DNA of 57,039 nucleotides from Candidatus Zambryskibacteria bacterium RIFCSPLOWO2_02_FULL_51_21 (GCA_001824255.1 MHWQ01000002.1:336533-393571); one strand, 5' to 3'. Counted from the first letter of the stretch, positions 7,332 to 15,600 are shown. Numbers and translations: made by a program. The notes: generated by a model from the sequence alone, not told the origin.

Positions 7332-7907
7332 CTATTTGTGCCAGCTTTTGAGCTTGGTGGTTTCGAGCTTCTTCAGTGCTTTGACCGCGGCGTAGGCATT
7401 GTTGGCACTGTTCTTGCTCCTGGACATGAGCTTCGCTCCTATCTCCTTCAGGCCCGCGAGTTCAAGCACTGTTCGCACGGAGCTGCCGGCGAGGATGCCC
7501 TTGCCTCTTACCGGCCTGATTTTCACCCAGGAGGAGGCGTGCTTGGCCTCGGTGTCGTGCGGGATGGACATTGTATTGGTCGTATTGACGGTAATCATGT
7601 TCTTCTTGGCGTCGCGGAAGGCCTTCTCGATGGCGACAGGCGTGTCTGTCGCCTTGCCCTGGCCCACGCCCACCTGGCCCTTCCTGTTACCGGCCACGAG
7701 CGCCACCGAGAAGCTGAAGCGCCTGCCTCCAGCCATAACGCGGGTTACCCGGCGCATGGAAACAATTTTCTGGTCGAATTCCGGCTTGATGCGCGCTTCC
7801 CTGCGGGCAGGACGCCGTCCCGGCCGGCGTTCCCGCCTGTCGGAAGTATGCTTTTGACCCGTCTGAGTATTTGCCGTAACAGCTCCTGGTGTTTGTTTTT
7901 CTTCCAT
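7332..7907 (-). CDS. rpsE: 30S ribosomal protein S5 (uS5)
   Basis: 191 aa. A basic, disordered N-terminal extension of about 45 residues precedes the S5 domain, which shows VMAGGRRFSFSVALVAGN, GVGQGKATDTPVAIEKA and RGKGILAGSSVRTVLELAG. S5 contributes to decoding fidelity. Three bases separate it from rplR upstream. Confidence 0.96.
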   Translation of the reverse strand: MEEKQTPGAVTANTQTGQKHTSDRRERRPGRRPARREARIKPEFDQKIVSMRRVTRVMAGGRRFSFSVALVAGNRKGQVGVGQGKATDTPVAIEKAFRDAKKNMITVNTTNTMSIPHDTEAKHASSWVKIRPVRGKGILAGSSVRTVLELAGLKEIGAKLMSRSKNSANNAYAAVKALKKLETTKLKSWHK

Positions 7908-7910
7908 AAA

Positions 7911-8222
7911 TTAAAATTTGAGTCCTCCCTCGCGCGCCGCTTCGGCCAGAGCACGCACCTTGCCGGTATAAACGTAACCCCCGCGGTCGAAAACGACTGA
8001 ATTGATTTTTTTGACCGATGCCGCCTTGGCAATTTCATTGCCTACTTTAGCGGCATCGGTCCCCTTGGCCGAAGCCAGAGTCTTGCCGGCTGCATCATCA
8101 ACAAGCTGCGCGTAAACGGCGGTATTTGATTTGAAGACAGAAAGGCGCGGACGGAGAGCCGTGCCCGAAATCTTAGCGCGGATTTTCTTTCTCTTCCTGT
8201 CTCTGGCTGATTGCTTGTTCAT
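7911..8222 (-). CDS. rplR: 50S ribosomal protein L18 (uL18)
   Basis: 103 aa, slightly short for the family (about 117). [20 protein letters not shown] and the [21 protein letters not shown] end are diagnostic. Binds 5S rRNA. Lies between rplF and rpsE as in the classical spc operon. Confidence 0.95.
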   Translation of the reverse strand: MNKQSARDRKRKKIRAKISGTALRPRLSVFKSNTAVYAQLVDDAAGKTLASAKGTDAAKVGNEIAKAASVKKINSVVFDRGGYVYTGKVRALAEAAREGGLKF

Positions 8223-8236
8223 GATTTTAAAAAATC

Positions 8237-8770
8237 TTAAGTCGATTTTTTACCCTGCTTTCTCGCGATTACTTCGTTGTGGTAGCGCATGCCCTTGCCT
8301 TTGTAGGGCTCCGGCTTCTTCAGCGCGCGAAGATTGGCGGCGAAAGCTCCGACCATCTCTTTGTCGGAGCCGGACACGATGATGTTGTTCTTCTCGGCCG
8401 TCACTTTGAGTCCTACCGGTATCGCCACTTCGACCGGGTGGGAGAAGCCGAGAGCGAAAACGATTTTGTCACCCTTGACCTCCGACTTGTAACCGATGCC
8501 CTCGAGAATAAGCTTCTTTTCAAACGGCTTGTTCACCCCCGAAACCATGTTGGAAATGTGCGAAGCGTAGGTTCCCCAGAGCGCTTTGGATTCCAGAGTT
8601 TCTTTCTTCGGCGTAAGCGAGACGTGATTGCCTTCCACCTTCACCTCAATCACGGGATGAAGCGGGCGCGAGAGCTCGCCCAGAGGACCCTTGACGGAAA
8701 TGAGTCCGCCCGAAACTTTTATTTCGGTTTTTTCGGGAAGCGTTATTCCTTTTTTGCCTATGCGTGACAT
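8237..8770 (-). CDS. rplF: 50S ribosomal protein L6 (uL6)
   Basis: 177 aa with the start [13 protein letters not shown] and the C-terminal signature [20 protein letters not shown]6 binds 23S rRNA near the sarcin-ricin loop and factor site. Full length for the family. Confidence 0.97.
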   Translation of the reverse strand: MSRIGKKGITLPEKTEIKVSGGLISVKGPLGELSRPLHPVIEVKVEGNHVSLTPKKETLESKALWGTYASHISNMVSGVNKPFEKKLILEGIGYKSEVKGDKIVFALGFSHPVEVAIPVGLKVTAEKNNIIVSGSDKEMVGAFAANLRALKKPEPYKGKGMRYHNEVIARKQGKKST

Positions 8771-8778
8771 ATTTTTGT

Positions 8779-9165
8779 TTACCAGATGGAGAAAAGCGCT
8801 TCGCCTCCGAGCTTCTGCTTCTTGGCGTCACGGCCCGACATCACTCCGGCCGAAGTTGAAACGATGAGAGCGCCGTAGCCGTTCTTTACCGGGCGCATTT
8901 CGCCCGCTTTCTTGTAGATTCTCTTTGAGGGCTTGGAAATTCTTTGAACGCCGTTGATTTTCGGAATCCTGTTTTCGGAAAGGAGACTCACCTCGAGAAC
9001 ATTTTTGCCCTTGGCGGTTTTAACTTCGAAATCTTTTATGAATTTCTCGTTCTTCAGCACCTGAGCTATGGCTTCCTTGAGCTTCGAATAAGGGACTGCA
9101 ACACTCTCGTGTCCGGCGAGGCCCGCGTTCTTGATCTGGATGATGAAGTTGGAGATTTGGTCCAT
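8779..9165 (-). CDS. rpsH: 30S ribosomal protein S8 (uS8)
   Basis: 128 aa starting MDQISNFIIQIKNAG; this start, four bases after the rpsN stop, is preferred over upstream in-frame codons because it matches the family N-terminus. The C-terminal STSAGVMSGRDAKKQKLGGEAL is diagnostic. Binds the central domain of 16S rRNA; in E. coli it represses the spc operon. Confidence 0.96.
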   Translation of the reverse strand: MDQISNFIIQIKNAGLAGHESVAVPYSKLKEAIAQVLKNEKFIKDFEVKTAKGKNVLEVSLLSENRIPKINGVQRISKPSKRIYKKAGEMRPVKNGYGALIVSTSAGVMSGRDAKKQKLGGEALFSIW

Positions 9166-9169
9166 AAAT

Positions 9170-9355
9170 TTACCAGGAGGCCTTCTTGACGCCCGGAATC
9201 TTGCCTTCGTTCGCAAGCTCACGGAAACAGATGCGGCAAATGTCGAAGTCTCTCATGTAGCCGCGCCCCCGGCCGCAGCGGAAGCAACGATTAGTAGCCC
9301 GAGTGGAGAACTTGGGCTTCTTTTTACTTCTTGCGATGACTGATGTTTTTGCCAT
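9170..9355 (-). CDS. rpsN: 30S ribosomal protein S14, zinc-binding type (uS14)
   Basis: 61 aa, short C+ form with two CxxC pairs (CFRC at 24-27 and CRIC at 40-43) forming a zinc ribbon. RNRC-like context and the end [11 protein letters not shown] match the family. Sits between rplE and rpsH. Confidence 0.96.
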   Translation of the reverse strand: MAKTSVIARSKKKPKFSTRATNRCFRCGRGRGYMRDFDICRICFRELANEGKIPGVKKASW

Positions 9356-9378
9356 AAGAGCCGAGAGATTCTAACACA

Positions 9379-9891
9379 TTATTTCTTAAACGGGAAGCCG
9401 AGGTGCGTCATGAACTTGATTACTTCGTCCTTACTCTTGGCGGTGGTGACGATAGTCACGGCGAAGCCGAACACATCTTTCAATTCTTCGTCCGAAGTCT
9501 CGGGAAAAATAGTGTGTTCCTTCACGCCCAGAGTATAGTTCCCCATCTCGTCGGCGCCGGAGAGCGGGATGCCGCGGAAGTCCTTGGTGCGGGGCAGAGC
9601 GATGTGAATCAGCTTCTCAAGGAAGTCGTGCATCCTCTTGCCGCGGAGCGTCGCCTGGTAGCCCACCACGTCGCCTTCGCGACTTTTGAAAGTGGCGATA
9701 GAGACTTTTGCCCCTCTCGGCGCGGCCTTCTGTCCGGTAATTCGCGCCAGACGGTCTTCGACAATCTTGAATTTGTTCTTGTCTTTGAAGGAGCCCACGC
9801 CGGCGGAGACCACGACCTTCATGAGCCGCGGCGCTTGCATGGGATTCTTGTATCCCGGCATCTTTTTCGTTTTTTCTTTAAGACTTGCCAT
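9379..9891 (-). CDS. rplE: 50S ribosomal protein L5 (uL5)
   Basis: 170 aa. NPMQAPRLMKVVVSAGVG and the Arg-rich GYQATLRGKRMHDFLEKL segments identify it. It lacks the first 10-15 residues of typical L5. Binds 5S rRNA and contacts P-site tRNA. Its start overlaps the 3' end of rplX by 14 bases. Confidence 0.96.
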   Translation of the reverse strand: MASLKEKTKKMPGYKNPMQAPRLMKVVVSAGVGSFKDKNKFKIVEDRLARITGQKAAPRGAKVSIATFKSREGDVVGYQATLRGKRMHDFLEKLIHIALPRTKDFRGIPLSGADEMGNYTLGVKEHTIFPETSDEELKDVFGFAVTIVTTAKSKDEVIKFMTHLGFPFKK

Positions 9892-10099
9892 GAAGTTTTA
9901 CGTTAGAAATGTGAATCGGAAAATTCTTCTCGATAATCTGGCCCTTGCCCTTGCTCTTTCCCCTCTCGTGAACTTTCTTCGCGTTCACGCCCTCAACCAG
10001 AACTTTATTTTCTTTGGGAAAGGCGCGCAGAATCTTGCCGACAGTTCCCTTGTCCTTGCCCGCGAGCACTATTACGCTGTCGCCTTTCTTTACGTGCAT
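9878..10099 (-). CDS. rplX: 50S ribosomal protein L24 (uL24), short
   Basis: 73 aa with the KOW motif near the N-terminus (KKGDSVIVLAGKDKGTVGKI) and VEGVNAKKVHER. About 30 residues shorter at the C-terminus than typical bacterial L24. An early 50S assembly protein. Four bases after rplN. Confidence 0.94.
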   Translation of the reverse strand: MHVKKGDSVIVLAGKDKGTVGKILRAFPKENKVLVEGVNAKKVHERGKSKGKGQIIEKNFPIHISNVKLHGKS

Positions 10100-10103
10100 A
10101 AAT

Positions 10104-10475
10104 TTATACGATTTCCGGCGCTAAGGAAATAATTTTTTGGAATCCTGCCTCCCCCACCTCTCTCGGCACGGGGCCGAAGACGCGTCCGGCCAAGGGCTCC
10201 TTCTTGGCATTGTCGAGAATGACGACCGCGTTCTCGTCGAAGCGCACGTAAGTGCCGTCCGAGCGGCGGAAGGGCGCCTTCTGTCTCACCACCACACCGA
10301 AGAGCACGTCCTTCTTCTTGACCTGCTTTCGGGGCTCGGCCTTCTGCACCGAGAGCACCACGAGCTCCCCCAGCTGCGCGTAGCGCTTCTTCGAAGAGCC
10401 GAGCACTTTGAAGACGCGGCCAAGCTTGGCGCCCGAGTTGTCTGCTATTTGCACTATGCTTCGCGGCTGAATCAT
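10104..10475 (-). CDS. rplN: 50S ribosomal protein L14 (uL14)
   Basis: 123 aa, full length. Begins MIQPRSIVQIADNSGAK and ends GFQKIISLAPEIV, with RSDGTYVRFDENAVVILD in between. Forms an intersubunit bridge with 16S rRNA helix 14. Confidence 0.97.
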   Translation of the reverse strand: MIQPRSIVQIADNSGAKLGRVFKVLGSSKKRYAQLGELVVLSVQKAEPRKQVKKKDVLFGVVVRQKAPFRRSDGTYVRFDENAVVILDNAKKEPLAGRVFGPVPREVGEAGFQKIISLAPEIV

Positions 10476-10503
10476 GTTGTTTTTAAATAATATTGAAAAA
10501 CAA

Positions 10504-10746
10504 TTATATTACTACAAAATGCTTATCCTTCGAAATCGGCGCGCATTCCCTGATCTCGACCTTCTCGCCGACCTTTCTGGTATTTCCGGCGTCATGGGCC
10601 TTGAACTTCTTGCCGCTTTTCACAAACTTGCCGTATTTCTTGTGCTTCTCGTAGTGTTCCACGAGCACGACAACGGTATCCTTCATCTTGTCGGAGACGA
10701 CCGTTCCCTTGAGCACTTTTCCCTTTGTTGAATTATTTGTTTGCAT
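10504..10746 (-). CDS. rpsQ: 30S ribosomal protein S17 (uS17)
   Basis: 80 aa OB-fold protein; KGTVVSDKMKDTVVVLVE and the EIRECAPISKDKHFVV tail match the family. Overlaps the end of rpmC by 14 bases. Confidence 0.96.
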   Translation of the reverse strand: MQTNNSTKGKVLKGTVVSDKMKDTVVVLVEHYEKHKKYGKFVKSGKKFKAHDAGNTRKVGEKVEIRECAPISKDKHFVVI

Positions 10747-10918
10747 TTAATTCTGTCATTATGCGGGCAATTTCCTTCCTTGCCGCTTGGCCCTCTTTGA
10801 CATTTCGAGTCTTCGAGCCGGCGGCGCCGAAGCGGAACTTCGAAAGGATTTCGCGCTGCTCGTAGAGCGCTTTGACGAGGTCGGTTTTCGGTTTGCCTTT
10901 GTAAGTAGTCTTTTTCAT
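10733..10918 (-). CDS. rpmC: 50S ribosomal protein L29 (uL29)
   Basis: 61 aa, two-helix protein. DLVKALYEQREILSKFRF and the later ARKEIARIMTELN helix follow the L29 pattern, including a variant of the usual KNVR turn (TRNVKEGQAARKEIARI). Located near the peptide exit tunnel. Confidence 0.93.
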   Translation of the reverse strand: MKKTTYKGKPKTDLVKALYEQREILSKFRFGAAGSKTRNVKEGQAARKEIARIMTELNANK

Positions 10919-10921
10919 AAA

Positions 10922-11341
10922 TTATCTGGCCACTACTTTGGTCTTAAGCGGCAGCTTCGTGCCCGCCTTCCTCAACGCCTCGCGAGCGGTTGCTTCTGGA
11001 ATACCGTCAACCTCAAAGAGAATCCTCCCCGGCAGTACGGGCGCCACATAGCCCTGGAGGTCGCCCTTGCCCTTGCCGAGCTTCACTTCCGCTGGCTTCG
11101 AGGTATAAGGCATGTCGGGGAAAATTCTAATCCAGAAGCGGCCAGTCTTGCCTACCGAGCGCGAGACCACCTTCCTCGCGGCTTCAATCTGGTTCGAGCG
11201 GATGCGCGCCCCGGCAAGAGCCTTCAAACCGAAGGAGCCGAAAGCGACGGTAACGCCCCTTGTGGCAGGCCTGTTGTGCTTGGCCTTATTCGTCCTCATG
11301 GTCTGCCACTTCCTGTATTTAACTTTCTTGGGGAATAACAT
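10922..11341 (-). CDS. rplP: 50S ribosomal protein L16 (uL16)
   Basis: 139 aa, full length: begins MLFPKKVKYRKWQ, contains RIFPDMPYTSKPAEVKLGKGKG. Organises the A-site region of 23S rRNA. Three bases from rpmC, one base after rpsC. Confidence 0.97.
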   Translation of the reverse strand: MLFPKKVKYRKWQTMRTNKAKHNRPATRGVTVAFGSFGLKALAGARIRSNQIEAARKVVSRSVGKTGRFWIRIFPDMPYTSKPAEVKLGKGKGDLQGYVAPVLPGRILFEVDGIPEATAREALRKAGTKLPLKTKVVAR

Positions 11342-11342
11342 G

Positions 11343-11999
11343 TTATTTATTGAAAATCTCTCCGCGATATATCCAGACCTTCACTCCCACGGAACCGAGC
11401 GGCAGTCTCGCCCGGCTGGTGGCGTAATCCACGTCGGCACGCAAGGTCTGGAGCGGGATGCGACCCTTCTTGTGCGTCTCCTTCCTCGACATACCGGAAG
11501 TAATCATGCCGGCAAGCATCACCTTCACTCCCTCGACGTCTCTGTTGGCCATCACCTTCTCGACGGTCTGCTTCATTACCCGGCGGAAGGGCAGGCGCTT
11601 CTCCAGCCCCTCGACCACCATCTGGGCGACGATGGCAGCATTGGCCTCGGCGTTCTTCACCTCTTTGATATCGAGTTTCAAATCGACTTTCTCGTCGAGC
11701 AGGTCATGCTTCTCGAGAATCTTCTTGAGCTCTTGGCGAAGTTTGTCGGCTCCGTCGCCTTGTCTGCCGATAATCATGCCGGGGCGCGAAGATGAGATGA
11801 TGACGCGAAGGGCCTTGGCGCTTCTCTCAATCTCGATATCCGCGACATAGAAACCGTGGAGCTTCTTCTCTAAATATTCGCGGATGAGAACATCTCCCTT
11901 GAGATGAGTCTTGTATTTGCCCTTGGCCGCAAACCAGCGGCTCTTCCAGTCGCGGAGCACTCCCAGGCGGTGTGAATATGGATGGACTCTGTGTGTCAT
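11343..11999 (-). CDS. rpsC: 30S ribosomal protein S3 (uS3)
   Basis: 218 aa with the N-terminal domain, KH motif (SSRPGMIIGRQGDGADKL) and C-terminal domain (GVKVMLAGMITSGMSRKE; GSVGVKVWIYRGE). Part of the mRNA entry site. One base separates it from rplV. Confidence 0.97.
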   Translation of the reverse strand: MTHRVHPYSHRLGVLRDWKSRWFAAKGKYKTHLKGDVLIREYLEKKLHGFYVADIEIERSAKALRVIISSSRPGMIIGRQGDGADKLRQELKKILEKHDLLDEKVDLKLDIKEVKNAEANAAIVAQMVVEGLEKRLPFRRVMKQTVEKVMANRDVEGVKVMLAGMITSGMSRKETHKKGRIPLQTLRADVDYATSRARLPLGSVGVKVWIYRGEIFNK

Positions 12000-12000
12000 G

Positions 12001-12324
12001 TTACTTTTTTTCCGAAAGTACTACTGTTACGTGCGAAGTGCGCTTCTTCACGGGATTGGACATGCCTCTTGAGCGCGGGCGGCGGCGGGAGAGAGTGGCT
12101 CCGGCATCAACCTTGATTTCTTTGACAATAAGATTTTCTGCTTTGCCCGCATTGGCATAAGCCGATGCTACGAGCTTTCTCAAAGGCTCTCCGGCGCGCT
12201 TTGGCACGAAAGCGAGAATGTCCAAGGCCTGGCTCACCGACTTGCCTCTCACCAGGTCGGCAACGACACGCACCTTCCTGGGCGACTGGCGGTAGCTATT
12301 GAGTTGTGCCTTTGCCTGATTCAT
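12001..12324 (-). CDS. rplV: 50S ribosomal protein L22 (uL22)
   Basis: 107 aa; RQSPRKVRVVADLVRGKSV at the start and the beta-hairpin ATLSRRRPRSRGMSNPVKKRTSH reaching into the exit tunnel are diagnostic. Confidence 0.97.
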   Translation of the reverse strand: MNQAKAQLNSYRQSPRKVRVVADLVRGKSVSQALDILAFVPKRAGEPLRKLVASAYANAGKAENLIVKEIKVDAGATLSRRRPRSRGMSNPVKKRTSHVTVVLSEKK

Positions 12325-12329
12325 AAATC

Positions 12330-12671
12330 TTACTTCTTACTATCTGCTGCGGACTTCGCTGACTTCGCGGCGGTAATCTCGGCTTCTTTCTGCTTGGTCT
12401 CAAGTTCCTTCTGCATCTTGCCTCCATGACGGACGAATTTTCGCGTAAGCGAAAATTCACCGAGGCGGTGTCCAACCATGTCCTCGGTGACGAATACCTC
12501 TATATGCTGTTTGCCGTTGTGGACCCCGAAGGTGAATCCGACCATCTCCGGAGCAATCTGGCAGGCTCTAGACCATGTCTTAATAACGCCGGTTTCGGTC
12601 GGCTTCTTGCCCTCGATTTTCTTCAAAACGCGAGGGTCGACATATGGTCCTTTGGAGGATGAACGTGCCAT
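12330..12671 (-). CDS. rpsS: 30S ribosomal protein S19 (uS19)
   Basis: 113 aa from [15 protein letters not shown]; upstream in-frame ATGs lie in the promoter region and are rejected. [30 protein letters not shown] is the family signature (cited in part). First gene of the lower half of the S10 operon here: rplB, normally just upstream, is 3 kb away, and a promoter at 12708-12736 drives this block. A Lys/Ala tail extends the C-terminus. The EFSLTRKF codons form a perfect 10-bp-arm hairpin (12435-12458). Confidence 0.96.
   Translation of the reverse strand: MARSSSKGPYVDPRVLKKIEGKKPTETGVIKTWSRACQIAPEMVGFTFGVHNGKQHIEVFVTEDMVGHRLGEFSLTRKFVRHGGKMQKELETKQKEAEITAAKSAKSAADSKK
12435..12458. repeat. 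Perfect inverted repeat inside rpsS
   Basis: GAATTTTCGC (12435-12444) and GCGAAAATTC (12449-12458) flank GTAA. One of several perfect short-loop hairpins inside coding regions of this window. Confidence 0.85.
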
Positions 12672-12707
12672 TTCAAAAATAAAAGCGTCGAAAACGCTTG
12701 CCGAGAT

Positions 12708-12736
12708 ATAGTATAGAAAATAAGCGTTTAAGTCAA
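12708..12736 (-). promoter_or_regulatory. Promoter of the rpsS-map block
   Basis: TTGACT (12731-12736), 17-base spacer, TACTAT (12708-12713) on the minus strand. The leader to rpsS contains a small hairpin (AAGCG...CGCTT). Confidence 0.7.
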
Positions 12737-12754
12737 CTTTTCCCCTTGGGCAAA

Positions 12755-12783
12755 GCAAAACCGCCCCGTCGGGGCGGTTTTGC
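12755..12783 (-). terminator. Terminator after the MscS-like gene
   Basis: GCAAAACCGCCCC and GGGGCGGTTTTGC arms (13 bp) around GTC. It insulates the inserted block from the rpsS promoter just downstream. Confidence 0.8.
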
Positions 12784-12792
12784 CAATTTGAA

Positions 12793-12817
12793 GGTATTAC
12801 CTAGCTAGAATAATACC
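12793..12817. repeat. Inverted repeat with shared motif
   Basis: GGTATTA and TAATACC arms flank CCTAGCTAGAA. The half TAGCTAGAATAATACCTC is nearly the same as a segment of the RNA locus at about 3405-3421 (one base longer). Function unknown; may be a transcript 3'-end structure. Confidence 0.4.
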
Positions 12818-12823
12818 TCTGTG

Positions 12824-13510
12824 TCAGTTACCCTTCATTTCCGAGCGGAGTCGCTCGATGAAGCGACCTGCCGCGTCTTGTCCGCCAAGGCCGAAGGAAA
12901 GGCCCAAGGCGAGCGAGAGAGCGATAACGATGCCTGTGAAGAGAGTCTGGCTGAAGGCGGCTGCAATGCCGAGCTGGGAGAGCGCAACCAGGATCGCGAA
13001 GATCCAGATGGCCCACTTGGCGACAGCGCCGGCGAAGTGAGCGGAATGCACGCCCGCGGTGCGGGCGGCCGTAACGACCACGCGGCCGGTTACGTCACCG
13101 ATAACTCCCGCAACCAGGAGGACCAAGGCCGCCGCGAGCACTCGAGGCAAGTAGCCCAAGACAACTTCCTGGAGGAAGAGGTTAACCTGGGAGAGGCCGA
13201 GCACGTCGAAGGCCGCAACCAGGAACATGACGATTACAAACCACTTGACCAAAGCGCCGAGGAAAGCCCCGGAATTAAGGTCAACGCCTCCGCGGCGGAG
13301 GAAAGACTCCAGGCCGGCGCGGCGCAGAGCTTCATCCACTCTAAGAGACCTCACAACCTGCGCGATAGCCCTGCCGAGGAGAGCTCCTACGAGCCAGCCC
13401 AGAACGAGGATCACCAGCGCGACAACAAGGTTCGGGACGAAGTTGACTACTCCCACCCAGAGGTTCTGGAAAGAGAGTCTCAATACTTCGCTCCATGTGT
13501 TTAATAACAT
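12824..13510 (-). CDS. MscS-like TM-helix repeat membrane protein
   Basis: 228 aa with about five hydrophobic helices. The IFAILVALSQLGIA and IALSLALGLSFGLGGQDAAGRF segments match the conserved TM-helix (PF05552-type) repeats of small mechanosensitive-channel-like proteins. There is no beta domain or C-terminal vestibule as in full MscS. It lies in the block inserted between rplB and rpsS and is followed by a terminator. Channel activity is inferred only from family resemblance. Confidence 0.7.
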   Translation of the reverse strand: MLLNTWSEVLRLSFQNLWVGVVNFVPNLVVALVILVLGWLVGALLGRAIAQVVRSLRVDEALRRAGLESFLRRGGVDLNSGAFLGALVKWFVIVMFLVAAFDVLGLSQVNLFLQEVVLGYLPRVLAAALVLLVAGVIGDVTGRVVVTAARTAGVHSAHFAGAVAKWAIWIFAILVALSQLGIAAAFSQTLFTGIVIALSLALGLSFGLGGQDAAGRFIERLRSEMKGN

Positions 13511-13611
13511 ATGTCTAGACAGAATGACTTAATTGTTAATTACCACTTTAAAAGGGGTATGTAAACATTATACTACCTAACAATAAGGGTTTTTTCAGTG
13601 CTGTGGATAGC

Positions 13612-13631
13612 CCTGCCTGCCGGCAGGCAGG
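13612..13631. repeat. Palindromic repeat, copy 3 (intergenic)
   Basis: Perfect 20-bp unit directly abutting the stop codon of the gene at 13632-14189. Confidence 0.95.
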
Positions 13632-14189
13632 TTAAATCCCCAATTTATTCAAAATTTTGTGGTGTCTGCCGTCGAGGATGTCGCGGACGAGCTTGTCATA
13701 GATGCCCAGGCGGTACTGGAAATCGGCCGTATCGAAGGCGGCATAACGGATTTCCTTGCCAAGCTCGGCCTCTATTCCGGCAACAGCCTGCCTAAGCTTC
13801 GCCTGGCTCAGGTCGTCTCCCGCGACGAGAAGATCCACCCTGGCGTCAGAGTCGTGGAGGAATACGCCGGAAATGAGAACGAGTTTCAAGATGCCGGCCT
13901 TGCCCAATCTCTTCACAATCTCCTTCTCGGAGATGGGCGCCGCGTCGACAAGGAAGTTGCCAATGGCCGGCAGATAAATATAGGAGGAATTTAGGGCAAA
14001 ACCTTTACCCTTCTTCTTGAGAAGTCCGGCTTTGGAAAGATTGTGGAGTTCACGCCGGGCCGAGGCCGGATTAATCTTGGCCCGTTGGGCAACCTCAGAG
14101 GAGCGTACGGCCACACCCGGATTGAATATGAAAAGGCGCATAATCTTCACCTTCGCTTCAGAGCCGAAAATAAGCGAAACGGAATTCAT
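13632..14189 (-). CDS. Winged-helix protein with nucleotidyltransferase-like C-domain
   Basis: 185 aa. Residues about 8-65 form a winged helix (LFGSEAKVKIMRLFIFNP, SSEVAQRAKINPASARREL), like ArsR-type regulators. The second half has LISGVFLHDSDARVDLLVAGDD, recalling a minimal nucleotidyltransferase fold in which the usual GS..R.DxD is only partly kept. Likely a DNA-binding regulator; the target is unknown. Its ATG is six bases after TACAAT (14196-14201). It shares direction with rplJL upstream but a terminator lies between. Confidence 0.6.
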   Translation of the reverse strand: MNSVSLIFGSEAKVKIMRLFIFNPGVAVRSSEVAQRAKINPASARRELHNLSKAGLLKKKGKGFALNSSYIYLPAIGNFLVDAAPISEKEIVKRLGKAGILKLVLISGVFLHDSDARVDLLVAGDDLSQAKLRQAVAGIEAELGKEIRYAAFDTADFQYRLGIYDKLVRDILDGRHHKILNKLGI

Positions 14190-14195
14190 GCCCGT

Positions 14196-14201
14196 ATTGT
14201 A
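14196..14201 (-). promoter_or_regulatory. -10 box of the winged-helix gene (leaderless)
   Basis: TACAAT on minus, exactly six bases before the ATG at 14189. Confidence 0.55.
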
Positions 14202-14206
14202 CCCTC

Positions 14207-14240
14207 AAACAAAAACCGCGCAATCGCGCGGTTTTTGTTT
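14207..14240 (-). terminator. Terminator after rplJ-rplL
   Basis: 15-bp arms (14207-14221 and 14226-14240) with GCGCGGTTTTTGTTT on one side; the minus-strand transcript ends in a T-rich tail. Confidence 0.85.
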
Positions 14241-14257
14241 CGAGAGGCCGGGTTTTA

Positions 14258-14626
14258 TTATTTCAATGTCACTTTTCCACCAGCTTCCTCGATCCTTTTC
14301 TTCAATTCCGCGGCTTCTTCCTTCTTCATGCCCGCTTTGAGCATGGAGGGAGCGGCATCGACGAGGTCCTTGGCTTCTTTGAGGCCCAGAGCGAGCACTT
14401 CCTTGACTACCTTGATGACGGCAATCTTGTTGGCGCCGCTGTCAGTGAGTTCGACATCGGCAGTCGACTTCTCATCTTCGGCAGGACCCGCAGCTGCGGC
14501 AGGGCCGGCAGCGACGGCTGTCGCGGAGACTCCGAACTTTTCTTCAAAAGCTTTTACCAGCTCATTGAGTTCGAGTACCGAGAGTTCTCCCACTTCATTA
14601 AGTATTTTTTCTAGTTTTTCAGTCAT
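14258..14626 (-). CDS. rplL: 50S ribosomal protein L7/L12 (bL12)
   Basis: 122 aa: N-terminal dimerisation helices, Ala/Gly hinge (about residues 38-52) and the C-terminal domain with [20 protein letters not shown]. Forms the stalk that recruits EF-Tu and EF-G. Its ATG overlaps the rplJ stop (ATGA). Confidence 0.97.
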   Translation of the reverse strand: MTEKLEKILNEVGELSVLELNELVKAFEEKFGVSATAVAAGPAAAAGPAEDEKSTADVELTDSGANKIAVIKVVKEVLALGLKEAKDLVDAAPSMLKAGMKKEEAAELKKRIEEAGGKVTLK

Positions 14627-15108
14627 TTTGTTTTACTAATTTCATTAAGCACAATCGCAAATCTCTGTATTGGCGAGTTGATGATGTTGACAAACTCGCC
14701 TCGAAGCACAACGAGTGTCGGAATCTTGGCCATCTCGAGAACTTCCGCCTCTCCAACGTACTTCCCTTGGAAGATTCCGCCGAGAATTTTCAGATTCTCG
14801 GGGAACTTTTTCATGAAGTTGTAGACTTCGCGGGCGGGAGAAATCAGGTCTTCACCCCAAGCCAGAGAGAGTTCGCCCGGCATTTCCGGTTTCTTACCCT
14901 CAATCTTGCCTTCATCTAGCGCACGGCTGGTGAGACTCTTCTTGGCCACGGTGTAAGAGATGCCGCTCTCCTTGAGCGCCTTCCTCATAGCCGTGGTGTT
15001 CCCCACCGAGAGACCTTTGAAGTTCACGAAGACAACCGAAGTCGCCGACTTGAAGGCCTTCGAGAGTTTGTCCACTATCAGAACTTTCTTCTCACGTGTA
15101 ATAGCCAT
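14623..15108 (-). CDS. rplJ: 50S ribosomal protein L10 (uL10)
   Basis: 161 aa from [36 protein letters not shown] and the following YTVAKKSL match L10; the C-terminal helix anchors L12 dimers. The start follows an L10-type leader. The rplJ-rplL pair is normally in the rplKAJL-rpoBC cluster; here it lies inside the S10 operon region. Confidence 0.96.
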   Translation of the reverse strand: MAITREKKVLIVDKLSKAFKSATSVVFVNFKGLSVGNTTAMRKALKESGISYTVAKKSLTSRALDEGKIEGKKPEMPGELSLAWGEDLISPAREVYNFMKKFPENLKILGGIFQGKYVGEAEVLEMAKIPTLVVLRGEFVNIINSPIQRFAIVLNEISKTK

Positions 15109-15114
15109 TTGAAA

Positions 15115-15215
15115 TTGGCTAAGCTGATAAATATAAGGCCTAAGAGAGTTTGATCTCGGCGAGACTTCTGGGTTTCCCCTGCTCGCTGTCTTTGACCTTA
15201 CGCACGCCACTTTAC
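15115..15215 (-). promoter_or_regulatory. L10-type autoregulatory mRNA leader
   Basis: On the minus strand AGACAGCGAGC (from 15191) and CTCGCCGAGATC (15163-15152) match the conserved strands of the bacterial L10 leader, which pair and form a kink-turn-like site for L10(L12)4. The motif lies about 45-85 bases upstream of rplJ. Known family behaviour is translational feedback by L10. Confidence 0.75.
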
Positions 15216-15237
15216 AGGAATTTATGGAAAAAGCAAA

Positions 15238-15259
15238 GGGCGGACCGACCGGTCCGCCC
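15238..15259 (-). terminator. Terminator of the 98-aa orphan gene
   Basis: GGGCGGACC and GGTCCGCCC arms around GACC, with TTTGCTTTTT following on the minus strand. Separates the orphan gene from the L10 leader. Confidence 0.85.
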
Positions 15260-15272
15260 TCGCACATCATCC

Positions 15273-15569
15273 CTAGATCACGCCCTCGCACATGAGCGCG
15301 TCGGCGGCCTGCTGCTGGTCATCGAAGCGTTCCCATGCTTCCTCGAGGAGAATCAAGTCCCCAAGTGAGAGCTTGCGGCAGCTCCTTGGCCCATCGAGCG
15401 TCCGCAGCAGACTCACGATTCCACAAACGTCAGTTTGCCCGTCGGTGACGAGACCGTGTTTGCGGATATAGGGAAGAGGGTCCGCGGTGAAGCCCGAATC
15501 AATTACGACCCTCTTGTATTCCTCACCCGCCTCGCGAACCCGCTTTAGGAACTCCGACTTTCTCATCAT
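15273..15569 (-). CDS. Orphan hypothetical protein, 98 aa
   Basis: Not recognised; soluble, charged, two Cys. Start MMRKSEF is chosen because TGGAGGGACT precedes it. A complete unit surrounds it: TTGACC-17-TACTAT promoter (15601-15629), SD, and terminator at 15238-15259. The promoter overlaps the 3' end of rplB. Part of the short orphan class interrupting the ribosomal cluster. Confidence 0.6.
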   Translation of the reverse strand: MMRKSEFLKRVREAGEEYKRVVIDSGFTADPLPYIRKHGLVTDGQTDVCGIVSLLRTLDGPRSCRKLSLGDLILLEEAWERFDDQQQAADALMCEGVI

Positions 15570-15600
15570 AGTCCCTCCAGAAAGAAAAACGTCCTTCCAG

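Noticed and set aside
7209-8000. 263-codon plus-strand ORF
   Set aside because: Covers rplO, rpsE and rplR on the opposite strand; antisense artefact of GC-rich codons.
12821-13504. 227-codon plus-strand ORF opposite the MscS-like gene
   Set aside because: It is the mirror of a well-supported minus-strand membrane protein; no family features.
13632-14189. Toxin-antitoxin (MNT/HEPN) pair
   Set aside because: Only one gene with a degenerate nucleotidyltransferase motif; no HEPN partner next to it.
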